Below, piece by piece: positions 34,608-42,960 of a stretch of 64,000 bases of DNA. Under the pieces are notes generated by a model that saw nothing but the letters and a program-made list of their open reading frames with translations, did no database searches and had not been told where the DNA came from. The position numbers were made by a program, and so were the translations under genes. How positions within the stretch are numbered: position 1 is the stretch's first letter; each line of letters opens with the position of its first letter. Location: assembly GCA_002376235.1 (NCBI GenBank), contig DFNX01000006.1:124001-188000 (forward strand), given 5' to 3'. This DNA is from Neorhizobium sp. UBA3556 (lineage in GTDB: Bacteria > Pseudomonadota > Alphaproteobacteria > Rhizobiales > Rhizobiaceae).

Positions 34608-35525
34608 TCAGGCGGAGATCAGGCCCGCATCGGCCAGAACGTTACGGACCACGGCGACTTTCTCTTCGCTGAGCTTTGCGGCTGCCGGAGGCAGCGAGTG
34701 GCAGCAAACGTCGATCCCGCAGGCCTTCATGGCTTCCTTGACGACACCGACGAACGGCACGTCGACCTTGTAGATGCGGGGCAGCTTGAGGATGGTGCGG
34801 TGAAGTTTTGCAGCCTTGGCGAGATCGCTCTCCTTGACCGCACGATAAATGCCGATGGAGATGTCCGGCGCGAAATTGGCGCTGGCCGAAATGGCGCCGT
34901 CACCACCCAGAAGCAGCGTGTTGAGGAGGTGGTCGTCAAAGCCGCAGAAGACGCTGAAATCGGGATGGGCGCTCTTCACGACATCGACCATATCGCGCAG
35001 ATGAGCAACGGAATCGATCGTATCCTTGAGGCCGACGATATTGGAATGGGCATCGACCAGGCGCTTGACGAAGGCCGGGTAGAGATCCTGGCCGGTGAGT
35101 GCCGGGAAGTTATAGAGAAGCACCGGCAGATCGACCGATTTGGCGATCGTGGAGAAATAACCGAACAGGTTTTCTTCCGTAACCTTCCAGTAATAGGGGT
35201 TGATCGCGACGACACCGCTTGCGCCGATCGACTGGGCGTGCTGGCTGAGCGCAACGGCCTCGCGGGTATTGGTGCTTCCGGTGCCGATCAGGACCGGGAC
35301 GCGGCCATCGGTATATCGGACAACGAATTCGGCAACGGCGATACGCTCGTCATAGGACATCTGCGAGAATTCGCCGCCGGTTCCCAAGAAGAACATGCCA
35401 TCGACGCCGGCGCCAACGAGATGATCGATGACCAGAGCCATGCCTTCGGTGTCGAGCTTACCCTCATCGGTGAAGATCGTGGGAACAGGTGGGATGATGC
35501 CGGAAAATTTCATCGGTCTGGTCAT
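34608..35525 (-). CDS. yjhH: DapA-family 2-keto-3-deoxy-acid aldolase (YjhH/YagE-like)
   Basis: A 305-residue TIM-barrel aldolase of the dihydrodipicolinate synthase family. The Schiff-base lysine is in NIVGLKDTIDS and the tyrosine in VLLYNFPALTG; GTGGEFSQMSYDER replaces the GTTGE motif of DapA, as usual for acid-sugar aldolases. The start at 35525 follows AAGGAGG. It is the first gene of the operon. Beside a YjhG-type dehydratase it should split 2-keto-3-deoxy-pentonate into pyruvate and glycolaldehyde (Dahms-type route). This role is by analogy with E. coli yjhH. Confidence 0.86.
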   Translation of the reverse strand: MTRPMKFSGIIPPVPTIFTDEGKLDTEGMALVIDHLVGAGVDGMFFLGTGGEFSQMSYDERIAVAEFVVRYTDGRVPVLIGTGSTNTREAVALSQHAQSIGASGVVAINPYYWKVTEENLFGYFSTIAKSVDLPVLLYNFPALTGQDLYPAFVKRLVDAHSNIVGLKDTIDSVAHLRDMVDVVKSAHPDFSVFCGFDDHLLNTLLLGGDGAISASANFAPDISIGIYRAVKESDLAKAAKLHRTILKLPRIYKVDVPFVGVVKEAMKACGIDVCCHSLPPAAAKLSEEKVAVVRNVLADAGLISA

Positions 35526-35887
35526 GAATAAACCTCCTTGCAGACAATGCGATAGCGGCACCTGCGGAACGGCCGCCTGTTAGGAAAATCTTATTTGTTC
35601 AGCATTATAGAACTCTGTTCTGAACAATTTGACTGTAGCTTAGACATGATCGTTCGGCATTGCCAAGCGGCATTCCGAGGCGCTATGTCGCATTGGGACG
35701 ACTGAAGGCCGTTAGAATAGGGGGCCATGATTGCCGTCATGAGAGGGGGAAGAGATAAACTATCGACGGTTTTTAAGAATGGCCGAAAAGCTGTGTAGCC
35801 TACTCATGATTTGAAGTGGGACGCTTGATGCGGTCAGTCTGATCCCTTAGCCCTTATTTCGGAATTGAGATCGTGCGGGAGAGCAGA
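35526..35887. promoter_or_regulatory. Promoter region of the xylonate operon
   Basis: This 362-base gap separates the aldolase gene from the divergent esterase gene and contains no credible ORF. Near 35595-35640 lie a minus-strand TATAAT (35604-35609) and overlapping palindromes described separately. The remainder, 35640-35887, shows no further repeats; the esterase gene must have its promoter there but I cannot point to it. Confidence 0.5.
35595..35627. promoter_or_regulatory. Putative IclR operator over the yjhH promoter
   Basis: An outer inverted repeat, TTGTTCAG (35595) with CTGAACAA (35620), encloses an inner palindrome AGAAC-TCT-GTTCT (35609-35621). The set surrounds a minus-strand TATAAT. 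A repressor bound here would cover the -10 region of the operon, consistent with control by the IclR-type protein at 30161. Confidence 0.65.
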
Positions 35888-36754
35888 ATGACCGTTGATA
35901 CTAGCCTCTATTCCATGTCTGGAACCTGCTTCTTCGATCTTGTTCCGGCAGCTGGCGGCGCGCCCTATCGGATATTTCTCTTCATTCCTTCCGGAGAACC
36001 GCCAGAAAACGGATGGCCGCTTCTGGTGACGACCGACGGCAATGCGATGTTTCCTTTCGCGGTCGCAAGCCTCGTGACTCAGGCGCCTTATCCGACTGCA
36101 ACGAATGTCGGCTGGGGCGTTGTCGCGGCGATAGGTTATCCGACCGACGAACCCTACAATGCGATGCGGCGGGCCTGGGATCTCGGGCCGCCGCCGGTCA
36201 AATCCTATCCGCCTTACGTTGAGGGTGGACCGCCGGTCATGATCGGCGGAACCGGCGCGCTGCTGGATTTTATCGAAACGGCCGTGATCCCTAAGATTGC
36301 CGGCATGGTGCGGCTCGATCCGACACGCCGATCGCTTTTCGGCCATTCCTTTGGCGGTCTCTTCACGCTTTTTGCCCTGTTCGAGCGCCCCGGACTGTTT
36401 GCCAACTGGATCGCGGCCAGCCCGACCATCTACTGGGAAGGCAGCGAGATCCTCAACAACGAGGCAAAGCGAAACACTGAGCCGGGAGCGTCGCCATTCC
36501 TACATCTTTCGGCCGGTGAATATGAGTGCAGTGAACTGGCGCCTTTCCAGTACAGCAACGAAGATGCCGCGACGCGTCTGGAAAGGAAGAAATCGGAGCG
36601 CACCGTTTCTCTTGCGCGGGAAATGGCGGAGCGTCTGAACAGCACCGAAGACGGCATCCACACGCAGTTCGAAATCTTTGCCGGCGAGACGCATATGTCC
36701 GTCGTCGGGCCAGCCGTGAACCGTGCGATCAGCATCGCTTTTGCGGTAAAATGA
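35888..36754 (+). CDS. Alpha/beta-hydrolase esterase (Fes/IroE-like)
   Basis: A 288-residue serine hydrolase of the putative esterase family that includes the siderophore esterases IroE and Fes. The nucleophile is in SLFGHSFGGLFTLFALFERP; the product-side motif NWIAASPTIYWEG is typical; His in FAGETHMSV probably completes the triad. No signal peptide is evident, so it should be cytoplasmic. The ATG at 35888 follows GGGAGAG; an in-frame GTG at 35873 is less likely. It stands alone, with no siderophore genes nearby, so the ester it cleaves is unknown. Confidence 0.82.
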   Translation: MTVDTSLYSMSGTCFFDLVPAAGGAPYRIFLFIPSGEPPENGWPLLVTTDGNAMFPFAVASLVTQAPYPTATNVGWGVVAAIGYPTDEPYNAMRRAWDLGPPPVKSYPPYVEGGPPVMIGGTGALLDFIETAVIPKIAGMVRLDPTRRSLFGHSFGGLFTLFALFERPGLFANWIAASPTIYWEGSEILNNEAKRNTEPGASPFLHLSAGEYECSELAPFQYSNEDAATRLERKKSERTVSLAREMAERLNSTEDGIHTQFEIFAGETHMSVVGPAVNRAISIAFAVK

Positions 36755-36908
36755 TTGAGTGCCGATTGGGACCGTGTTGCTGGCTGGAGGAGTGCACTTG
36801 CGCGCCTATCGCCCAGCATTCCTTCTGCTGAAAATGCGCCGGAAAGTTTGAACTCCTTCCGGAGCCTTCAGTTGGAAACGCTACTCCGTCTTGAGTTTCC
36901 CCAAGGCC

Positions 36909-37853
36909 TTATGCGCTTTGGGCGGCAAGAAAACTCTCGTAAGTCTGCTTCAAGCCGACCTTCAGAGGGCGGGCATTGTCCCAGCCGAGTTCGTGCAGGC
37001 GGGTCAGATCGGCAAGCTTGCGCGGCGTGCCATCCGGTCGTGAAAGGTCAAAGGCAAGCGGCCCCTCGAAACCCACCGTATCGCTGACGAGTTGCGCAAG
37101 GTCGGCGATCGAGAGCTCTTCACCCGAGCCGATATTGACCGGCAAGGCACCGGAGTAGTTGCGTAGCAGGAAGACGACGGCTTCGGCGAGGTCGTCGACA
37201 TGCAGGAATTCGCGAAGCGGATTACCGCTGCCCCAGATCGTCAGGTTTTTAGCCTTATTCGCCTTGGCCTCATGCGCCTTGCGGATCAGCGCCGGCAGAA
37301 CATGGCTTGTTTCCAGATCGTAATTGTCGCCGGGCCCGTAAAGATTGGTCGGCTGGGCCGAGATGAAATCCAGTCCCTGTTCCTGACGATAGGCTTGGCA
37401 AAGCTTGATGCCGGCGATCTTGGCGATGGCGTACCACTCGTTGGTCTTTTCCAGCGGTCCCGTTAGCAGTGATTCTTCGCGGATCGGCTGTTCCGCATCA
37501 CGTGGATAGATGCAGGTCGAACCGAGAAGCAGGAGTTTTTCCACACCGGTCCGCGCAGCCGCCTCGATGACATTCGCTTCGATCATCAGATTGTCATAGA
37601 GGAAGGCGACCGGCGAGGCGCTGTTGGCGGCAATGCCGCCAACACGGGCCGCCGCCATGATGACGGCGTCCGGCTTCATATCTGCCATCCACCGGCGCGT
37701 AGCCGCCTGATCGCGCAGGTCGATCTCGCTGCGCGGCACGGTCAGCACCTCGCAGTTTTCCCCGGAGAGAAGACGTACGAGCGCGGAGCCGACCATGCCA
37801 CGATGGCCGGCAATCCATATCCGTTTTCCCTCAAGCTCAAACACGGGGGCCAT
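36909..37853 (-). CDS. GDP-sugar epimerase/reductase (GDP-L-fucose or GDP-L-colitose synthase)
   Basis: A 314-residue extended SDR that epimerises C3/C5 and reduces C4 of a GDP-4-keto-6-deoxy sugar. The NADP motif GHRGMVGSAL, the catalytic Ser and Cys in LGSTCIYP, YxxxK in YAIAKIAG and the proton-shuttle His in SHVLPALIRK are all present. By similarity it would be called Fcl (WcaG). However, the neighbouring dehydratase is ColD-like, and ColC, which finishes GDP-L-colitose, is a close Fcl homologue, so colitose synthesis is the better reading here. It is the last gene of the sugar-nucleotide operon, three bases after gmd. Confidence 0.85.
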   Translation of the reverse strand: MAPVFELEGKRIWIAGHRGMVGSALVRLLSGENCEVLTVPRSEIDLRDQAATRRWMADMKPDAVIMAAARVGGIAANSASPVAFLYDNLMIEANVIEAAARTGVEKLLLLGSTCIYPRDAEQPIREESLLTGPLEKTNEWYAIAKIAGIKLCQAYRQEQGLDFISAQPTNLYGPGDNYDLETSHVLPALIRKAHEAKANKAKNLTIWGSGNPLREFLHVDDLAEAVVFLLRNYSGALPVNIGSGEELSIADLAQLVSDTVGFEGPLAFDLSRPDGTPRKLADLTRLHELGWDNARPLKVGLKQTYESFLAAQSA

Positions 37854-37856
37854 CGG

Positions 37857-38942
37857 TCAGTCCTTGTCCCTCTGGTGAACCGAATTCGCATGTTCGCGAA
37901 TGTCGGACTGGACCATTTCGGTAATCATCTCTTCCAGCGTCGTTGTCGCCGCCCAGCCGAGCTTTTCCTTAGCCTTGGCAGGATCACCCAGCAAGAGATC
38001 GACTTCCGTCGGACGGAAGTAACGCGGATCGACCTCGACGAGGCAGCGACCGGTGCCGCGCTCGAAACCCCGCTCCTCGACGCCTTCGCCCTTCCATTCG
38101 ATCTCGACACCGGCAATCTTAAAGGCGGTGCTGACGAAGTCACGTACGCTGACAGTGCGTCCGGTGGCAAGAACGTAGTCGTCCGGTTCATCCTGCTGGA
38201 GCATGCGCCACATGCCTTCGACGTAATCGCGCGCGTGACCCCAGTCACGCTTGGCGTCGAGATTGCCAAGATACAAACGCTCCTGGTCTCCCGCCGTGAT
38301 CGCTGCGACAGCACGGGTGATCTTTCGGGTCACGAAAGTCTCGCCGCGACGCGGGCTTTCATGGTTGAAGAGAATGCCGTTGGACGCATGCATGCCGTAG
38401 GATTCGCGGTAGTTGACCGTGATCCAGAAGGCATAGAGTTTCGCCACGCCATAAGGCGAACGCGGATAGAACGGGGTTGTTTCCTTCTGCGGCGTCTCGA
38501 CTACCTTGCCGTAAAGTTCGGACGTGGATGCCTGGTAGAAACGCGTCTTCTTTTCCATGCCCAAAATGCGGATCGCTTCGAGGATACGCAATGTACCCAT
38601 GCCATCCGCATTCGCGGTGTATTCCGGTGTCTCGAAGCTCACATGTACGTGGCTCTGTGCCGCAAGGTTATAGATCTCGTCCGGCTGCACTTCCTGAATA
38701 ATGCGGATCAGGTTGGTGGAATCGGTCATGTCGCCGTAGTGTAAGGTAAAATGGCGATGTGAAACATGCGGATCTTCGTAGAGGTGATCGATGCGCCCAG
38801 AATTGAAGCTCGACGAGCGGCGCTTGATGGCATGAACTTCATAGCCCTTTGAGAGCAGAAGCTCAGCCAGATAGGATCCGTCCTGTCCGGTAACGCCGGT
38901 TATCAATGCGCGTTTCGAAGCAGTATTGGTCATCTTTGTCAT
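37857..38942 (-). CDS. gmd: GDP-mannose 4,6-dehydratase
   Basis: A 361-residue extended SDR that makes GDP-4-keto-6-deoxy-D-mannose. The NADP motif is GVTGQDGSYLAELLL; the active-site Thr and Glu are in FYQASTSELYGKV; YxxxK is in PYGVAKLYAFW; NHESPRRGETFVTRKI is a family hallmark. The first ATG (38942) is almost touching the only GAGGA; the second at 38933 has better spacing, so the true start may be nine bases later. It supplies the common precursor for the ColD-like and Fcl/ColC-like enzymes on either side. Confidence 0.93.
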   Translation of the reverse strand: MTKMTNTASKRALITGVTGQDGSYLAELLLSKGYEVHAIKRRSSSFNSGRIDHLYEDPHVSHRHFTLHYGDMTDSTNLIRIIQEVQPDEIYNLAAQSHVHVSFETPEYTANADGMGTLRILEAIRILGMEKKTRFYQASTSELYGKVVETPQKETTPFYPRSPYGVAKLYAFWITVNYRESYGMHASNGILFNHESPRRGETFVTRKITRAVAAITAGDQERLYLGNLDAKRDWGHARDYVEGMWRMLQQDEPDDYVLATGRTVSVRDFVSTAFKIAGVEIEWKGEGVEERGFERGTGRCLVEVDPRYFRPTEVDLLLGDPAKAKEKLGWAATTTLEEMITEMVQSDIREHANSVHQRDKD

Positions 38943-38945
38943 TCC

Positions 38946-40112
38946 TCAGCAGGGGCGGGCGACAGCGGCAAAGGCTTCAGCCACGCGCGCAATATCCGCC
39001 TCGGTCAGATTATGGTGGTTGGGCAGGTAGATGCCGCAATCATGCACCTTGTCTGCATTCGGCAGTGCGAGACGCGGGTTGTCGCGAAGCCAGAAGGGAT
39101 GGCGCGCGATGTTGCCGCAGATCAACGGCCGGCACTCGATATCGAGCGCGTTGATATGCTTGTAGGTTTCGAGCCGGTTTTCGATGAAGGTGCCGTAGGC
39201 GAAGGAAGACAGAATCTCGGTGTCGCCCGCCTGGCAGAAGAAATCCGGCAATGCCTTGCGGTAAAGCTCGAAATTGATGCGCCGACGTTCAACGATATGG
39301 TCGAGCTTTTTCAGCTGCGAGCGGCCTAAGAAGGCCTGAAGATCGGTCGAGCGTAGATTATAACCGGCGTGATAGAAGGTGTAGAGGTTCTTGAACTCGT
39401 CGATACCGTTCTCATCCGCCAGCGACTTGCGCAGGTCAGGTTTCAGGTCGCGGCTCCAGCCATGCGAACGCAGCGAAAGCATCAGCTGGTGCAGGTCGCT
39501 ATCATCGGTAACGACCATGCCGCCCTCGATGGTCGAGATATGGTGGCCATAATAGAAGGAGAAGCTGCCCGCGGTGCCGATCGAGCCGAGCTTCCGGCCC
39601 TTGTAGGTCGAGCCAAGCGCTTCGCAGGAATCTTCGAGCAGGATGATGTCATAGCGCTGGCAGATGTCGCGGATCGCATCCATGTCGCCTGAGTGGCCGA
39701 GAACGTGTACGAGAATCAGCAGCGACGGCGGATCTACGCGGCAAAGATCCTCCAGATGGTTGAGATCGATCCCGAGCGAATTGGCATCGCAATCACAAAG
39801 GCGCACGTCGAAGCCCAACTGAAGAAGCGGCGAGACTGTCGTGACCCAGCTGACACCGGCCGCGATCGCCTTGTTGTTGCGCAGGCGACCGGCTTCCTTC
39901 AGGGCTGCAATCATCAGAAGGTTGGCTGAAGAACCGGAATTCACATAGACCGCATGGCGGCTGTTCATCCAAGTTGCGAACTCTTCTTCGAAGGCAAGTG
40001 TTTGCTCGGCCTTGGTCAGCCGATTACCTGCGAGCATCCATGTTGAGAGTGCTTCGAGCTCATCTTGGGCGATGGTTTCTTCTGCAAGGCGAATAGGACG
40101 AAGTCCGGACAT
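38946..40112 (-). CDS. colD: GDP-4-keto-6-deoxymannose 3-dehydratase, ColD-like
   Basis: A 388-residue protein of the DegT/DnrJ/EryC1 aminotransferase fold. At the position of the PLP-binding lysine (in FxxxK....EGG) it has histidine: SFYYGHHISTIEGG, His190 aligned to the lysine. ColD of E. coli is the same length and uses His188 there as the base that removes the C3 hydroxyl, with PLP held non-covalently. The Asp that pairs with PLP is present in LLEDSCEALGS. A transaminase (perosamine-type) role is therefore unlikely. Flanked by gmd and an Fcl/ColC-type gene, it should lead to GDP-colitose or another 3,6-dideoxy sugar for surface polysaccharide. Confidence 0.78.
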   Translation of the reverse strand: MSGLRPIRLAEETIAQDELEALSTWMLAGNRLTKAEQTLAFEEEFATWMNSRHAVYVNSGSSANLLMIAALKEAGRLRNNKAIAAGVSWVTTVSPLLQLGFDVRLCDCDANSLGIDLNHLEDLCRVDPPSLLILVHVLGHSGDMDAIRDICQRYDIILLEDSCEALGSTYKGRKLGSIGTAGSFSFYYGHHISTIEGGMVVTDDSDLHQLMLSLRSHGWSRDLKPDLRKSLADENGIDEFKNLYTFYHAGYNLRSTDLQAFLGRSQLKKLDHIVERRRINFELYRKALPDFFCQAGDTEILSSFAYGTFIENRLETYKHINALDIECRPLICGNIARHPFWLRDNPRLALPNADKVHDCGIYLPNHHNLTEADIARVAEAFAAVARPC

Positions 40113-40891
40113 CAGGATGTCTCCCTCATGCGCACTGCGCGCATCACTTTCATTTCCATGTAATAGCGGGTGACTTCCGCATAGGCGGCGCGCAGCTTCT
40201 TGGTCTTTTCTCCAGACGCAAAAGCATCGATGGTGATGGAGCCCTCATGGGCACGGAAGAAGGCGAGCGGTTCACGAACAAACCCGACTTTTGGGTAGCG
40301 CAGCATGGAAAGTAGCGCCACAAAAGCGTCAGGCCCCACACCGCGATACTCATTCGTCTGCAATGGCAGGCGCCCCTGGTAGAGTGCATCGAGCAGGATC
40401 TGTCGACGATAGACAGCTGCGCCGGGGGAGATAAGGGAAGAGAGGATCTGCTTCTCCACCGCCTCGACGGGGAATGTGCCTGTCGCGGGCAGCCATTCGA
40501 CGAACTGGCGCAGCTTTGTCGGAAGCCCCGGACCATCGACGACATCGGCACCGCTGAATGAGAAACCGGTGCTCTCGTCGATAACGGAAAGGCAGGCTTC
40601 GATGAAATTCGGGGCGATCCAGTCGTCGTCATACTGCAGATGAACAAAGTCGCCCTTGGCGTGCAGTACACCTTCCAGCCAGCAGAAATGCGGGCCGAAG
40701 TCACGCTCGCGGCGAATGTAGAGAATGCGGTCACCATAAGCCTCGGCCACTTTCGGCGTTTCGTCCGTCGATCCGTGATCGACGACGATGACCTCGACAG
40801 GGCTCGTCTGGTTTAACGAACTCTCTATGGCTAATGGCAACATGCCGGCGCGATTGAAGGTTGGAATAACGATGGAAACAGTCTCAGACAT
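40112..40891 (-). CDS. Family 2 glycosyltransferase
   Basis: A 259-residue GT-A-fold enzyme. The N-terminal VSIVIPTFNRAGMLPLAIES is a standard GT2 start, VEVIVVDHGSTDET holds the nucleotide-binding Asp, and the metal-binding DxD-type motif is FVHLQYDDDWIAP. No membrane helix is visible. The ATG at 40891 follows AGGAG; a TTG just before it is also in frame. The stop overlaps the ColD-like start (TGATG) and the start overlaps the epimerase gene. It probably transfers the deoxy sugar made by its neighbours, or another sugar, to a surface polysaccharide. Confidence 0.88.
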   Translation of the reverse strand: MSETVSIVIPTFNRAGMLPLAIESSLNQTSPVEVIVVDHGSTDETPKVAEAYGDRILYIRRERDFGPHFCWLEGVLHAKGDFVHLQYDDDWIAPNFIEACLSVIDESTGFSFSGADVVDGPGLPTKLRQFVEWLPATGTFPVEAVEKQILSSLISPGAAVYRRQILLDALYQGRLPLQTNEYRGVGPDAFVALLSMLRYPKVGFVREPLAFFRAHEGSITIDAFASGEKTKKLRAAYAEVTRYYMEMKVMRAVRMRETS

Positions 40892-41675
40892 CAAGGTCTC
40901 CTAGGATCTGTCTAAGCCGCGAAATATTCGCGATCAGAGTATCGGCGCTGCCGGTGGCGCGGATTTCGAGAGGTTGTGGGCTCAAGCCCTGAACGAAATC
41001 TCGGATTGTCGTGCCATTGCCGGATGCAACATTGACGGGGCCGGTGGCATCGGAAAGGGCGAGGCGAACGACGTATTCGGCAGCTTTCTCGGCGGCTAGG
41101 AAATCCCGGATGCTATCGCCGCCCGGAAGCTCGAAAGGCTGCGTCAGGTCTTCATCGGCAAGCCGCCGCTCGATCGAGGGGCGCAGGAAAGAACCGGTCT
41201 GGGCCGGATCGTGGATCGAGAACAGTCGTGTCGCGAGAAATGCCCGGCCGGTGGCCTCGCATATGTCAGCGGCGGCGCTTTCCGCCTGCCATTTCGTGCG
41301 ACCATAAAGCGATGACGGGGCTTTCTCGGAATCCTCGGAAATCGGTTCGGCAGATGGTGCGTAGACGTGGCTCGATGAGCAGAAGAGGAAGGAAGCGCGG
41401 GTTCCCTCCAGTGCGGAAAGGAGGTTTATCGTGCCGCCGACATTCACTGCGTAGGCGCGCGCCGGATCGGCCTTGACCGAAGCAACGGGTACCAGAGCGG
41501 CAAGATGAATGACTTTGTTGACGGGAGGAAACGCCGCAATCTGCGCCCGCACAGCATCCGGCTGGGTCAGATCGGCACTATTGACGATCACTTCGGCATC
41601 CGGTGCCAGACGCGTCAGATGCCTGACGACATGCCGCCCCAGAATGCCGCCTGCCCCGGTTATCAGGACACGCAT
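40884..41675 (-). CDS. NAD-dependent sugar epimerase/dehydratase
   Basis: A 263-residue extended SDR with GAGGILGRHV at the N-terminus, LFCSSSHVYAP with the catalytic Ser, and YGRTKWQAE with Tyr and Lys. It is shorter than most sugar-nucleotide epimerases (about 310), mainly in the C-terminal substrate domain. AAGGGG lies upstream of ATG 41675. It is the first gene of the operon with the glycosyltransferase, ColD-like, gmd and Fcl/ColC-like genes. The substrate is probably a nucleotide sugar but which one is unknown. Confidence 0.82.
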   Translation of the reverse strand: MRVLITGAGGILGRHVVRHLTRLAPDAEVIVNSADLTQPDAVRAQIAAFPPVNKVIHLAALVPVASVKADPARAYAVNVGGTINLLSALEGTRASFLFCSSSHVYAPSAEPISEDSEKAPSSLYGRTKWQAESAAADICEATGRAFLATRLFSIHDPAQTGSFLRPSIERRLADEDLTQPFELPGGDSIRDFLAAEKAAEYVVRLALSDATGPVNVASGNGTTIRDFVQGLSPQPLEIRATGSADTLIANISRLRQILGDLDV

Positions 41676-41902
41676 TGATCATACCCCTTGCGGACCGATT
41701 GCCCCGTCGGAACCGATCGGCGATGCGAGAGGAGGCCGAACGTCTGCTGCATGCAATACCCTTGTTATGCGTGACGAAGGGCTTCGCAGCGCAGACAATA
41801 CACCCATTTGGTAGGTGCGAACGCCCGCCGTTCCGCCCCTCAGAAAACTTGGTCAATGGCAATTGACGCGAACGCTCGACGCATGCCATGCCTCAATAAC
41901 CA

Positions 41903-41922
41903 TCATTGATCGGCATCAATGA
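41903..41922. promoter_or_regulatory. Inverted repeat between divergent sugar genes
   Basis: TCATTGAT and ATCAATGA form a perfect eight-base inverted repeat around CGGC, in the 291-base gap between the epimerase and the plus-strand glycosyltransferase. It could be an operator or a small hairpin. No regulator gene is adjacent. Confidence 0.45.
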
Positions 41923-41966
41923 CCATTGTGCCATGCGCGAACCTTACGGCGAAGGAATTCCCCAAT

Positions 41967-42779
41967 ATGCATTATACCAAGGTGAGGACGCAGAGCGATT
42001 TCGAGGGCGCTCTGGTTACCGTGTATTGCGCGGTCTGGCATCGCCAGCAGAACAAGCTCGACCTTCTAAAGTCACATTACATCAATCTTCGCAGCCAGAG
42101 CATCGGTGTCCGCATTATCTACATTTTTGACAATGGAGACACGCCGCCGGATTGGCTCGATGCCGACTGCTACGTGTTTTCAGGGCCGCTTTCGATCTAT
42201 GAGGCATGGGCGGCTGCCGTGGCACTCAACAAATCGTTCTATGTCATGAACCTCAATCTCGACGACCGTTTGGCCACCAATGCGGTGGAAATGATGGTCG
42301 GTGCGTCCTGTGCCTCGTCTGCGGCACTCGTCGGCGGCGAGTGGCTGGTCTGCTTCGATCAATCGCATCTGGACCAGGCGTTCAAGGCGCCACTCCTCAT
42401 GGCATCGGAATTCGTGCCAGCCTGGCCGCCGAAACCGCACCCGCGTCTCAGACTCGGCTCCGGCACGGGTGAACGCGGCACCTACGGCCCGGCAACGCTC
42501 TGGCATGCAGCAGCAGTCGGCAAATACTATCCGAGCTATTTCAACGACGGATCGATCATCCGGTCGATTGGCGACACGCTGTTCTGGACTGCCTTGCAGC
42601 AGCGGAACCTGAAAATGGTGCGTCTGCCGATACTGATCGGCAAATATTACTCCTCACCGACAGAACAGGCAGAATTTCGCGCGAACGAGGATCAGGAGCT
42701 TCTCGCCCGTCATGGTGTTTCGAAGATTTCGTTTGCTGATCGTATCGTCAGCGGCGAAGTGCCTGAACTGGCGGGCTAG
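41967..42779 (+). CDS. Glycosyltransferase-like protein
   Basis: A 270-residue protein with features of a GT-A fold: ALVTVYCAVWHRQQNKLDLL at the N-terminus, IIYIFDNGDTPPDWL, and a possible DxD motif in VMNLNLDDRLATNAVEMM. No signal peptide or membrane segment is seen. The start MHYTKVRTQSD at 41967 has AAGGA about ten bases upstream; an in-frame ATG at 41919 lies inside the inverted repeat and has no ribosome site. It is divergent from the deoxy-sugar operon and probably acts on the same surface polysaccharide. The family assignment is moderate. Confidence 0.65.
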   Translation: MHYTKVRTQSDFEGALVTVYCAVWHRQQNKLDLLKSHYINLRSQSIGVRIIYIFDNGDTPPDWLDADCYVFSGPLSIYEAWAAAVALNKSFYVMNLNLDDRLATNAVEMMVGASCASSAALVGGEWLVCFDQSHLDQAFKAPLLMASEFVPAWPPKPHPRLRLGSGTGERGTYGPATLWHAAAVGKYYPSYFNDGSIIRSIGDTLFWTALQQRNLKMVRLPILIGKYYSSPTEQAEFRANEDQELLARHGVSKISFADRIVSGEVPELAG

Positions 42780-42846
42780 AGCAATTCCAGCAAAAGTTGG
42801 AACCGGTTTTGCGTCTGGAATTGCGTTGAAACAAAGAGATAGAGCA
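42779..42846. repeat. Rhizobiales-type extragenic palindromic repeat
   Basis: Starting at the last base of the glycosyltransferase stop, GCAATTCCAGCAAAA pairs with TTTTGC-GT-CTGGAATTGC around GTTGGAACCGG, followed by the tail AAACAAAGAGATAGAGC. Near-identical elements with this tail are scattered between genes in many Rhizobiales genomes. Only this copy is in the window. Confidence 0.75.
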
Positions 42847-42903
42847 GTTGCGCGTTTCGAAGTGAGGCGGAAATGCTCTTGAATATTTGGTGAGAGCTTG
42901 GAG

Positions 42904-42945
42904 ACGAACGATGCCCGCGGCCGCAGGACTGCGGGCATCGTTCGT
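42904..42945. terminator. Long perfect hairpin downstream of the FAH gene
   Basis: ACGAACGATGCCCGC and its exact complement form a fifteen-base stem with a twelve-base loop. It lies between the convergent glycosyltransferase and FAH genes. No T tract follows on either strand, so it may block RNA decay or act as a factor-dependent terminator. Confidence 0.6.
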
Positions 42946-42960
42946 TGAGGCGTCGAATTT

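Noticed and set aside
36755..36908. Possible terminator between the esterase and the convergent epimerase gene
   Set aside because: Only a six-base CCGGAA/TTCCGG pair with a long loop was found; no good hairpin with a T tract.
38946..40112. Perosamine-synthase (aminotransferase) call for the DegT-fold protein
   Set aside because: The lysine needed to hold PLP covalently is histidine, which supports a ColD-type dehydratase.
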